Origin: Theocolax elegans
Taxonomy: Eukaryota > Arthropoda > Insecta > Hymenoptera > Cerocephalidae
Direction: 5' to 3'
Length of the DNA stretch: 64,000 nucleotides
NCBI GenBank assembly: GCA_026168455.1
Contig: CM047430.1
Location: 70,967,044 to 71,031,043, forward strand
The notes beneath the pieces are model-generated. The model was not told where the DNA came from, searched no databases, and saw only the letters and a program-made list of their open reading frames with translations. Position 1 is the stretch's first letter. Every line of letters starts with the position of its first letter. Positions 1 through 10,369 of this stretch are shown piece by piece. Position numbers and translations under genes: made by a program.

Positions 1-5
1 TTATG

Positions 6-2908
6 TCATGTATCGAAATATTCTTGAATTTTTGTATTGTGATGTCTTTTTTGTTCTTCAGATAATTCTGATATTTTTAAAACTGCAGCTTTATCTCCTA
101 CTTTTAATTCTATTTCCATCAAAGCATCCATACAGCTTAAAGTATATTGAGCTTTTGCTAAATCCTAGAATTATATAAAAGTAAATATAAATTTGTTTAC
201 TCATAAACAAAATTGATTGATAGTAATTATTGTATACCGATTTAAGTAATTCTTTTATCTTAGGATCTTTTCTACTCTCTTTTCTTTTAAGACTGAATTG
301 ATGTGGAGTGTATCCAATAACTTTTTCTAATACCTATAATAGATCATCCTTATTATTATGCGCTAATTAGTTTTTTCTGTAAATTTAAGAATAATTAAAA
401 ATGATCACCTGGGATGAAAAAACAACCTCTAACTTTGCTGTGCCATCGGTAATAACACCTTCTAAATGGAAATAATATCCATCAAAGTTCTTTAACATAC
501 TTAATCTAACCAATTTTATAACTCGACCTCTAATTATTGAGCGAGTGCCTTCAAGTTTAATTGGTTGTTTCAATACATCACACAAGAATTCACAAACATT
601 TAAATTATTTTCTTCTAATAATGGTGGTTTATTAAAATAATCAGTAATTTTTTTAGTATTGCTTGTGCTACTTTTAGCTGTATCTAAACAGCGAATCTTC
701 TGTGGCGTTTCTGGTCGAGGTGATCTCTCGCTCTATACCAGAATAAAATATAAATTAAAAAAACAATTTTGTAAATCATTATTAAACACAATGTATATTT
801 ACCGCTAATCTTTTTGATCCAGATGATTCTATTGTAGACTTCTTGTTTGTCTGCCTTTTAGATTTTATTGTCATATTTTCTGTACATCCATACACTGTTT
901 TTTCAATACTGAATTCACTGTTAAATTCAGATTCTAAGTTATCTACCTCATTATCCATTTCAAAATTTGCATCATTTAATATAGTGTCAGATTTCTTATT
1001 ACTGGTAGTTTGAATATGAAGAGCTTCTTTTCTAGAATCATTGCTTTTTAATGTTGATAAAGCATTTGATGCTTTATTGGAATTCGAAGTGCTACTTTCT
1101 TTGAAATAATCATTATAATCCACACTTTTCATATCAAAATCATCAAAATCAAAGTCATCTGTGATTTCATTAACATTATTTTTAAATTGCATTTTTTCAA
1201 TGTTTAATGGTGTTGGAAAGTTGGTTTGCATATTAAACTTATTTGAATTACTATTAGTACTTTCTTTTTTATCATCCTTGCTAGTTGATGGTTTACTAGA
1301 AAAATTAAAATTTATTGAAGTTTTACTTTGTGGTTTAGTATTACTAAAATAAGTAGATTTTTCTTCAGTTAAATCAAACATCTCATTCTCCATTGGAAAA
1401 TCACTCTCATTTGAATCTTGTAAAACTTTTGATGTACTAGATTGCACATTGACATTTGATTTAATAGAAGCAGGTTTGACTGTAGTAATATTTTCAAATG
1501 CTTCTTCATTAATCATTTCCATAAATAAGTCATCATCATCTTGAAACTTTGATACTCTACTTTGAATACTTTGATTAGAACCAGATGTTTGTGTTTTACT
1601 TTTATGACTATTGACATTACTTCCTGAGGTATAAGTTTCATGTTTTGCAATAGATGTATATGAATTAGGTGTAATTAAATTATTTGGGTTATCTTGTTTA
1701 CGATTATTCACATTGGAAAGGAAATTATTATCTTGTCTACTTTGACTATTTATTCCAGATGTTATATTTTCTTGTTGCTTTGTATTGATATTTTGTCTTT
1801 GTTGACCATTTGTATTAAACCCAGTTGATTTCTGACCAACATTGGCACTGTTTTCTTCAATTTGTTTATCAATTTGATCTAATACATCAGAATCCATTAT
1901 AAAATCATCTTCAATTTGAGATGGTCTTTGAGATTCTTGTTTTTGTTTGTTATTGTCATTATATGGATCTGGATTTTCTTCTAAATTTCTATAAATAATA
2001 AATATAAATATTAATGTTGTAAAATATACATATGAATTTCAATATACTGTATAACTTACAATGCTCTAGCAAAAACATTTTCTACGGCATTAACTATTAA
2101 TAAACTATCGACTTCACCACCAACTTCTTTAATATTTTGTTCTTCCAATAACAACACTCCTCTTCTGCAAATAACAGGTCCCTTTATCATTAACTTGAAA
2201 CCTGGATAAAGGCTATCCTATAATAATTTTTAATATTTGATTGAAATAATATTTAATAAATTAACTTTTAATTTGTATAACTCATCTCACATTTAAAAAC
2301 CTAATTTGTTTGTATTCAATAGCTAAGATATCTTGAACACCATCGGTTAAAAATAATTGAAGCATTCTTTTTGATTTTGGTTCCCAATTTTGTAATTTTT
2401 CTTCCTGCACTACATTTTCATTTTCCGTTGCTTCAATATTTTCAGATGATACATTTCTTATTTTTTCAAGCTGCTTATATTTTGATGTTGATATGTCATA
2501 TATTTTATCCATCTAAGGATAAAAAGCAATTGTAAGAAATAATGCATTAGACATAATAATAATTAAATTATATTTATAAATTTAACCTGAAGTATATATC
2601 TTCCATTGAGGGTTGTAAATTTTTGTTGAGCAAGATTTCTTGGCAAACATCCTTTTTCATTATTTATCTCCCTTAGATCGTAAAGCAAATACTGATTCAT
2701 AACAAAAGTAATAATTTCTTCTTGCGTAGGCTGAAAATAATAAAAATAAATTTAAAATAAAATTGAAGAAGTTAAAAAATATGAGTTAACTTACATTTTC
2801 ATGATCGTTTAAGTAATACTCAACACAATCCGATAGCCAAGAATCGTTCATTGTATAAAATTGTTTATTTAATGAGTTTTTAACTCGAGTAATTAAAAAT
2901 TCACTCAT
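6..2908 (-). CDS. RMI1: RecQ-mediated genome instability protein 1, complete, eight coding exons
   Basis: Exons on the minus strand run 2795-2908, 2587-2730, 2291-2512, 2060-2217, 803-1988, 409-732, 238-333 and 6-164. All donors are GT and acceptors AG, and the phases join into one 800-aa frame ending in TGA at 6-8. Residues 1-86 match the RMI1 N-terminal helical region. Residues about 87-212 match OB-fold 1, recognisable from WEPKSKRMLQLFLTDG followed by the GGEVDSLL region. Residues about 213-650 form a Ser/Asn/Gln-rich linker with acidic patches. Residues about 650-800 match the C-terminal OB-fold 2. In known families RMI1 stabilises TOP3A and, with BLM, dissolves double Holliday junctions in the nucleus. 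Human RMI1 is 625 aa, so the linker here is longer. The start at 2908 is the first ATG of the exon and gives the expected N-terminus. Dipterans such as Drosophila are reported to lack RMI1, so its presence argues against a fly. Identity is secure; exon edges rest on splice consensus only. Confidence 0.93.
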
Positions 2909-5640
2909 TTTTATTAAGTTGTTTAATGAAAACGTTTAATAAATTATAAATACATGTATGTACATAAAACATAAATTAAATTATATTACAACATTTCTAA
3001 TAATTTATACAAGACTCTACAATTAATCTACTATTCAAATGTTACATTTTGCCAATAATCGTGCCGCAGATTCACATATTGTATATAAAAAATTATGATT
3101 GTTTTGCCTCTGCGAACAGTCGGTACGTTCTATACTTCTACGTTGACTTGTGTCATTTGATGCAGAACATAAGATGGAGCCACATCTTTAAACTTTTGGG
3201 ATAAGTTACCGACTTTTCAAATTATACGTACACCTATACACGCTTTCTCGCGCTTTTGGTGTTAGTACTTGTAATTTTAAAAATAATTTGTCATTTTAAA
3301 TGTAAAAATCTTTTACTTAGTTGTGATACGACTCACAATGCAGATTTACGCACGTATTACTCGAATATACAATTCTTGAAAATCCTGTATACACGAAATT
3401 GTGCAATTTTATTATATATAGGTGTATAAATGTGTAAGGGTACAATTACATTTCGAAATATATTATGAAACGCGTGACCAGAAATTAAAATTGAATGGTC
3501 TTTACGAATTCACACACGCACACGCACACACACACATACTTATATTCATACGTGTATAATAGAAAAAGAAGGAACCAGAGTACCAGACGAGTCCGCGGTA
3601 AAGTTAATTTCGAGGTACATTATACCATAATTTGAACGCAGGATCGACGTTATATTTCATCTCCCCCAAAATTCGTATAGAATTACGCGTTCTACGTCAG
3701 TCGCAACGTGTATATAGGTATAGGTGTATATAATGTATATAGGTATATATATATATAGGTATTATACGTATATATATGTATAAAGCCGCACTTCCGAATT
3801 TCGGGGCTCGCGCGCGTAATAACTGCATACACGCGAGAGGGAAGAGCCGAGTCACCAAGAGCGCGCGGGTTCCTTCGTTATTAGTGGTTTTCGCTTCAAT
3901 CCGTTTGATCTTTGCCGACTCTCCGTGCTCTCTCGCACCTGTCGATTTTTAGCGCACGCGCGAACGAGGCGGTCTCGTGAAATCTTCTCTTTTTTCGTGA
4001 GGAAATTTTGTTAATCTTTTTCTCTCTCTCTCTCTCTCCTCCCTCTCTCTCTCTCTCTAGCTGTACCCTTCGTGTATTTCACACCAAAGTGCGTGTGTGT
4101 ATATATATATGTACGTGGGTACTAAGGTATACAAGCCTTTGTCTAGGCCGCCGGCGGGTTTCAATTTCCCATTGTGCGATCCAGAGATACGGAGGGGTGA
4201 TTAGATTATTATTTTAAAACTCGTACCTTGCCGTTCTTTGGAAGATATCAATTATTTACGGTCATTTATATACGATTTTACGACTTTTTAAAAATACAAA
4301 ATATTTCTATATCGTTATTTTAACGGTTTTTTTTTGTAAATTTAATATATACATACATTTTTTACGTTTCAGTATCCATCAATATAGTTTAAAAAAATTA
4401 ACCATGGAAAAATAATTATATTTTCACGTTTAGACGCTTTATTAGTTCGTATTTATAAAAAAAAGGTTGTAAATTCGATTGTAAGCGTTCGCGCGCAATG
4501 TTTAATTTTCTCACTGTCATAAAATGTTAGGGATACAGTTAACACTTCAATATACGCGAGCTAGTATACTCGAATAATGAAATTAACTCATAAAACAATA
4601 AAAATACCTATATACGTGTATATTACGAGTTTTAAAATGATGACGTTAAATTGTTTCTTAAAAGCTCGCACCACACAGTATACGTATACTAAATAACTTT
4701 TTTTCCTTTCACTCCCTTCAATAAAATCAAAGTGAGAATTTGAAGCAGATTTTAAATTTCATTGACAGTACAAACCTCTTCGAATCGTTCGCATATACAT
4801 TTACAAAATATTGTACAATTATGTATCTGTACAATGCGAATAAAATGTTTGACAAGTGATTCGGAGGAAATCGCTTAGTCGTGTCGATCAATTAAACTAT
4901 ATAGAAAACGATCAGATTATAGGTACAGGGAAATTGGCGGTTCGCAATATACGTATTATAATACATATTTAACGAATGCATTATATAATATACGTCGAGT
5001 CCTTTTGATTCCCTTTTGTCTGGATTTACCTCTCATCCGCGGGGCGGAGTACGATACGTATAGCAGACAGGATGCAGGATGTTCGTATATATATGTATGT
5101 GCGTACTGACACGCGAAACTCTGTATGTGGATACGTACGTAGATATACGGCTATTACGAGTGTTATCCGTGTGGTCCGACAGCATTTACAAAATATTGCG
5201 AAGGAAAGGGATGGTCTAATCAAATGTACACTTTAATTATTTCGTATCTATCTTACGTATGAAATGTTGATATTGTATTATCTCATTTTCAAATCTATTA
5301 GATATCTATGAGTCACTAATGTATATACGTATAAAATATCCTTAATTTTAAAGTATATACTTAAAATTATTATACAAAAGAAATTATAGTCGTTTTGATA
5401 ATGTACCTTATTGACTATGATTGATAAAACATGCAACTGACAAGGAAAGGTATTGATAAACATTTCAAAACATGCACATTTTAGAAACGTATTTGTGAAT
5501 TTCTTTTATAACTTACAAGCTAGAGTCTCGCGTCTTCACGGGAAACGGATCTTTACCAAACTGTAAGGTATGTTCACTACTATAAAAATATATGAATAAA
5601 TTCAGAATTTTAGATTGTAACGCTCTTTTTTATACGATAG
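2909..5640. other. Intergenic region upstream of RMI1; microsatellites, no gene seen
   Basis: This is the 5' flank of RMI1, and its promoter should lie just above position 2908, but no convincing core promoter element stands out from the AT-rich background. From about 3490 to 3800 there are CA and TA microsatellite tracts, followed by a CpG-richer patch up to about 4200. From 4200 to 5640 I see only AT-rich unique-looking sequence with no frame resembling a protein. Confidence 0.6.
4021..4058. repeat. (CT)n microsatellite
   Basis: A nearly pure CT dinucleotide tract, interrupted only by a CTCCC segment. It generates spurious Ser/Leu open frames. Confidence 0.9.
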
Positions 5641-6211
5641 ATATAAGTAAATAACGAAAAATTTCGCCAAAACAACCCTTAACTTTGATCGTTTATATCT
5701 TGAAAACAAATAATGACAAATATAGTTAAACCCAGGTTTGAATAAAAGCTGAGATCGAGTAAATTGGATTTAGAAAAAAAGAAGCTCAAATAACTTAATT
5801 TGGTCTAAATTTATGGAAAAAATGAAGTAAAACGAAAATTTGGCCTAAAAAATCAATTCATTTTTTAATTCATAATTATCATCAAAATACGGTTCAATTT
5901 GATTTTCTTTAAAACGAAACGGCGTTTTAAAAAAACGAGATAAAAACGCATAAAGCATATTGGTTCGCATATCGCATATCGAAGAGATCAAAACATGTTT
6001 CTGTGTAGGTAATTTTGGCTGCTCTATCGGTTACTGAGGTCAGTTTGATCCTAGGACCCTTTGGAAAGGAATCTCAATTGTTTTAAACGGGTAGTTTTTA
6101 CCCTTGCATATTCCGACAATCTTTATGGATGTAACTGTAAAAGTGACTTCTCAATCGAAAAAACTATGTAAATTTTTTGCAAGTGCGGAACCAGAGATGG
6201 GCAAATATTCA
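5640..6211. other. Non-coding AT-rich stretch, possibly an old dispersed repeat
   Basis: No gene is visible. At 6193 the words CAGAGATGGGCA resemble the terminal sequence common in hAT transposons, directly before the large palindrome, but no matching opposite end or 8-bp duplication was found. The transposon reading is weak. Confidence 0.35.
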
Positions 6212-6418
6212 ACCGCAACTTTTCGTCGAATACTTTTTTAAAATTTTATTTAAATATTAATAAAAGAACAGAAATGTGATATCTAGGTGATAAGCGATAA
6301 GCGACCTATAAGTGAATTTAGTAGAAAAGTATTCAATAATCACCTAGATATCACATTTCTGTGCTTTTATTAACATTTATATAAAATTTTAAAAAAGTAT
6401 TCGACGAAAAGTTGCGGT
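6212..6418. repeat. Large imperfect palindrome: about 80-bp arms, 47-bp spacer
   Basis: The left arm at 6212-6291 and the right arm at 6339-6418 are reverse complements over nearly their whole length. ACCGCAACTTTTCGTCGAAT at the left pairs with ATTCGACGAAAAGTTGCGGT at the right, and the inner ends pair as CTAGGTGAT with ATCACCTAG. Small mismatches lie in the AT-rich middle. A transcript could fold into a long hairpin. The form is typical of a foldback or MITE-type element; no clear target-site duplication was seen. Confidence 0.85.
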
Positions 6419-7560
6419 GAAACAAATATACGATATTTACTTTACGATGTAAATAAAACATCAATCTGATGGTCACATATCTAAATTCAAGCAATGAAAT
6501 ATTGACACTGTACAAAATGCATTTATTTGACATTAGTCTCGCATTGTTTGCATTTTATATACACTACCATAATGAAGTTTTCATATCGTACAAAATAAAA
6601 ATGAAGAAATATCACGAGCAGTAGCGCACTGAGTTCATTACAAATCGAGGATCGCGCAATGACAATAACCGAATACCAGAGAAGAATTTATATAAAAAAA
6701 GGAAAAAAAGAACGCGACACGCAATAATAAAAACAAAAGATGCAGTGCGGTGTATAGAGTATATACCCATGTATAAAAGTATAAAAGAGTAATGAGAAGA
6801 AAAAGAGAGCGTGTCATTTGCATAACGTACCATAGAACCGGGCGAGTAGTTTGAACAATAGTATATATATATATATACAACGTGGGTTTCGTTGATACGA
6901 CGCGCTCCCGAGATGCGTGGGTTTGGTTTTTGCTAATTAGTCTCGGTTAATACCGCAAAAGTAATACCTTAACCAATGACTCGCTATAATATTATGATTG
7001 ATAGTCCCCCTCTCCTTTTCCTCCCGATTATTACATTTTTCTCCTTCTCTGTGAGCATTCATACGAGCACCAGTGTAAAAGAAAAACGTTAAATGATGCG
7101 GCGTGTTAAATATATAGAAAACTATTATTTTTATTAACACCTATAAGATAAAAATAAATTAATCGTAAATGCGTGTTTACATCGACAAAAAAGGAACAAC
7201 GAAGTATAGAAAAATACACGATAAAATAGGAACGTATATTTTTAAATGACCGAACGTAAAATCGTCAAACACGCGGTGTGCGTGACCCACTTATTATACA
7301 TTTCCGCTCGTAAAAATCAAAGACGAAAATTCTAACGCGAAAATTGATCGAACCGCCGGCTCATTACGTATTCGCTTGTACAAACTAATAAAAGTAAAAA
7401 GTATACGTAAGGTGTCTAAATGAGAGAAAATAAAGAAAAAGACGAAAGGTTCATTTAGACACTAAAATTCATAAACGTTTTACGATCGACTTGAGCACGG
7501 TTCGGACGTTAAGAAGTTGAACACCGACGCGGATCATTATGTTATATGGAGGCTGCGAAA
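6419..7560. other. Intergenic, no gene seen; short perfect hairpin at 7412-7462
   Basis: AT-rich DNA with purine-rich runs. The only notable structure is a 12-bp perfect inverted repeat, GTGTCTAAATGA at 7412-7423 against its complement at 7451-7462, with a 27-base purine-rich loop. Open frames here are rich in Phe, Ser and Leu from pyrimidine tracts and do not resemble proteins. Confidence 0.55.
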
Positions 7561-7647
7561 GAAGAAGACGACGACGAAGAAGAAGAAGAAGAAGAAGAAG
7601 GAGAAGGAGAAAGAAAAGGAAGAGAAGGAAGAGAAGGAAGAAAGGTA
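7561..7647. repeat. (GAA)n/(GGA)n purine tract
   Basis: A long purine-only run of GAA, GAC and GGA triplets. It reads as a poly-Glu/Asp open frame on the plus strand and poly-Leu on the minus strand, both judged artefacts of composition. Confidence 0.9.
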
Positions 7648-8269
7648 GGAGTAGTAGACAAGGAGGGGTGGTCGACAACCGGACCAAATTTTCCCTTCAC
7701 GGTTAAAAAAGGTCAGCTCGATATTCCCTTTCTTTCTATGTACCGAAGAGACTTCTTTTTCTTCTCTCTTCAGATTTTTCTCTTTATTTTTTTTCCTTCA
7801 ACTTTTGTCGGCGAAGCAGCAAGTGCCTCTTGGGGAGTATCGCTTTTCGGTCCGAAACGAATCAAACTCGTATATGGGACGGTGGGGACATGCTCACTTT
7901 TATTCTGTATATATACCTATACGTTGTTACTTTCTTTTGCTCTGACTTCGGAGGCAACAGGTACAACATTTCAGAGTTTTTTATTGTAGTAGATAACTCA
8001 AATCAAAGAATTTTAATAAACGATTGTATGTTGTTCTTGTTTCTCTAAGTGCAGTGAGAAAAATGTTGTATTAATAATTGGTATAGTCGAGTGTATAAAG
8101 TAAAATTTAATATAAATATATTATTTAATTATTTATTTTTTATTTACCATAAATATATTACATTATGTTGCTAAAATGAGAATATATAAGTAATATTCAA
8201 TCCAACAGACAGTCTATAGAGGTATACTGACCACAGGTGTTTTCATATGGTGAAACACAGGCCCGCGAT
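7648..8269. other. Intergenic, no gene seen
   Basis: Moderately AT-rich sequence. The open frames here have no recognisable protein features and no splice context that would link them into a gene. Confidence 0.5.
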
Positions 8270-8720
8270 TCATTTCGATCAATTTGAATAGTAATTCACT
8301 ATATTTTGAATTAGTTTAATCGGATATGTTCAATCGCAATTCACTTTATTTCGATTCATTTGTTGAATCGCAATTCCAATTTGTAATTCACGCGAATAAA
8401 ATATTTGAATCGCGATTTAGTTTGTGGCTCAAGTGAATCGAAACTTGGAGTCGCGATTAATTTGCTGAATCGAAAAAAAATATGGGAATAGCGATTGATG
8501 TGTAAATCGTAAATTTATATTATAATTAAATTGGTGAATTGGAAGTTTTTATTACGATACGAGTAGTGAATCGGAAAGTTTTATTACGATTCGAGTAATG
8601 AATTGAAAACTTTTAATTACGTTTTGTTTATTTTGGTTACAACCATCTAGTGAACAAAAATGTTTATTTGCAATTTATTGAATGATAATCGATTTTGAAT
8701 TTAGTTTATGATTCTATGAA
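8270..8720. repeat. Degenerate GAATCG/CGATTC repeat region with a 32-bp tandem array
   Basis: The words GAATCG, CGATTC and close variants recur on both strands throughout this stretch. At 8534-8622 they are organised into three tandem units of 32 bp, beginning GTGAATTGG, GTGAATCGG and ATGAATTGA and each ending ATTACG with a similar tail. A related patch with the same vocabulary occurs at 15535-15640, so this is probably a decayed dispersed repeat family. Confidence 0.6.
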
Positions 8721-9390
8721 AGGTAAATTAAACCAAATTAATAAAGATTTTGGAATAGAGAAGTTAATTTTAAATTTTACAAAAAGTACAATATTTTTTT
8801 GAAATAAGATATTGAAGCGACACTAATTTTCGATCATTCGAAAGAAGAGAAGACTATTTTCGGATCCTAGTTTTTTCTCTAACTTTTATAAATATTAATT
8901 TTTTTTTAACAACACGAAGATAGACAAAAATTGCACCTTAATTCTCAATTTTTCAAAAGTCGTACGCTTTTAAAGTAAAGAAATCTCACTTTATTTTTCA
9001 TCGCTTACGACTTACCAGAAATTATAAATCATAACACTATATGATTTAAGAAAAATCTTAGATCTAATAGATACGAAGTTACTGTAAAAATAATGTATTA
9101 AATATCAACTACTAAATTTTTAACTAAAATTTGATATAGTTCTTATTTTTGTTATAACTTAAAATAGAATTGACACTTTGAATTTTTTTTAATCGTATAT
9201 GTGTTTGATCGGAGATGTCTTAAAAAGCCTAGGTTAGGCTAGGTTTTGTTAGTATATTGCCAAATTTTGGCGAGTTATCAGCAATTGAAGTTAACGCACA
9301 TTATATACCTTTCATCCAAAAAAATATAAAAATAATGCTCAATATGAATGATAATAACAAATCTTTTTAGCTGAACAATATACATGAAAA
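8721..9390. other. Intergenic, no gene; telomere-like word at 9228-9247
   Basis: AT-rich sequence without coding features. CCTAGGTTAGGCTAGGTTTT at 9228-9247 contains imperfect copies of TTAGG, the ancestral insect telomere motif, but only two or three units are present. It cannot be called an interstitial telomere on this evidence. Confidence 0.4.
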
Positions 9391-9525
9391 CTAGGGGGGC
9401 CGAGCCCCCCTGCGCGCTACCACGCGCCAACCCCCCGCGCAAGTTTCAGGCTGCGCCTGAGAACAGAAATTTATAAGGCACAACCGAATATAGCTCGCGC
9501 TTCGCCCTCTCACCGTTGGTGGTTT
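9391..9525. repeat. GC-rich cluster of consecutive short hairpins in AT-rich DNA
   Basis: Three perfect or near-perfect hairpins follow one another: GGGGGGC-CGA-GCCCCCC (9394-9410), GCGCG-CTACCA-CGCGC (9412-9427) and TCAGGC-TGC-GCCTGA (9446-9460). A second GC-rich patch with GCTCGCGCTTCGCC follows at 9493-9506. The flanks on both sides are strongly AT-rich, so this looks inserted, either as a small mobile element or a structured RNA-like unit. No target-site duplication was resolved. I do not recognise the family with certainty. Confidence 0.6.
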
Positions 9526-9908
9526 TTATTATTATATAAAATAATAATAATAATAATAATTAGAATTGTAATTATAGTATGCAGAATTATTATTTTGCAT
9601 ATACATATATGTTCTAATAATAAATTTAAAATGTATTTATAGATGTTAAATTTTAGATATTATTCTAATATTCTGAATATCAATGTATTGAAGAGAAAAG
9701 TGTTGTTCCTCAAATATCTCAAAAATTAAAAAAAAAAATATTTTGCAAGAAAGAAGTAATAGGAAACACATTTTTGAAGGAAGAGGTAACGTGATTTAAA
9801 AAAAATACATATATACATAATTTACATATGTTTATATAAAACCATATAGTTTATTTTTTTACATTAATGTTCCTTCTAAAGAATATTTGGTAAAACAATA
9901 TTAATGGG
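9526..9908. other. AT-rich intergenic; 5' flank of the small two-exon gene
   Basis: An (AAT)n tract at 9535-9560 is followed by low-complexity AT-rich sequence. It would contain the promoter and 5' UTR of the gene starting at 9909, but no distinct element is recognisable. Confidence 0.45.
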
Positions 9909-10287
9909 ATGTATATTTTGAACAGTAAAGGTAAGTAAATATGATAAAATATTGTGCAATTTATATTAGTCTATATGAAACAATATAATTAATTTATTTA
10001 TTCGATATAGAGCAGCATTCATGTATATTGTTTAAATTTGTTAATTTTTGAAGAAATTCATTTGTATGAAGCTTTGTTTTTTTTATTATGCAGCTGGTGG
10101 AATGGTTACAGAAGCATTACATAAATTTAATTTAGGTCCCAAAGATATGTTATCGGGTGCCTTCTTTGGTAGTATATTTAGAACAGTGTATGGTACCTAT
10201 ATGTACTTTATGTTTAAATTGATGAATTTGTCAAGTGAAAAACTCAGTCAACAAAGTCATAAATTGCAATATGTACATGAAGAGTGA
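9909..10287 (+). CDS. Candidate two-exon gene for a 71-aa single-membrane-segment protein, not recognised
   Basis: Exon 1 at 9909-9930 (ATG, seven codons plus one base) ends in the consensus donor AAAG|GTAAGT. Exon 2 at 10094-10287 follows a strong pyrimidine tract and TATGCAG acceptor. The phases fit and give a 71-aa frame ending in TGA. The N-terminus would read MYILNSKAGGMVTEALHKFN. A hydrophobic, aromatic-rich stretch at about residues 29-48 (containing SGAFFGSIF and TYMYFMF) could be one membrane helix, followed by a polar Ser/Gln/His tail. I do not recognise the family; small mitochondrial or ER membrane proteins have this shape, but that is a guess. Exon 1 is short and an upstream ATG at 9903 in another frame gives only five codons. 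A pseudogene fragment with lucky splice signals is the alternative. Confidence 0.45.
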
Positions 10288-10363
10288 ATTATTATCTTCT
10301 ATTTTAAATTACAATGTTATTAATAACATGTAAACGTTAATCATTTCTTTTTTTTATTAATTA

Positions 10364-10369
10364 AATAAA
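10364..10369 (+). terminator. Possible polyadenylation signal for the small gene
   Basis: AATAAA lies 77 bases after the TGA of the 71-aa frame. In DNA this AT-rich the hexamer is expected by chance fairly often, so support is weak. Confidence 0.3.

Noticed and set aside
7546..7989. 147-codon frame beginning with a Glu/Asp-rich stretch
   Set aside because: Its start is the translation of a GAA/GGA microsatellite and the rest has no protein-like pattern or splice context.
9228..9247. Interstitial telomere of TTAGG units
   Set aside because: Only two or three imperfect units are present, which can occur by chance.
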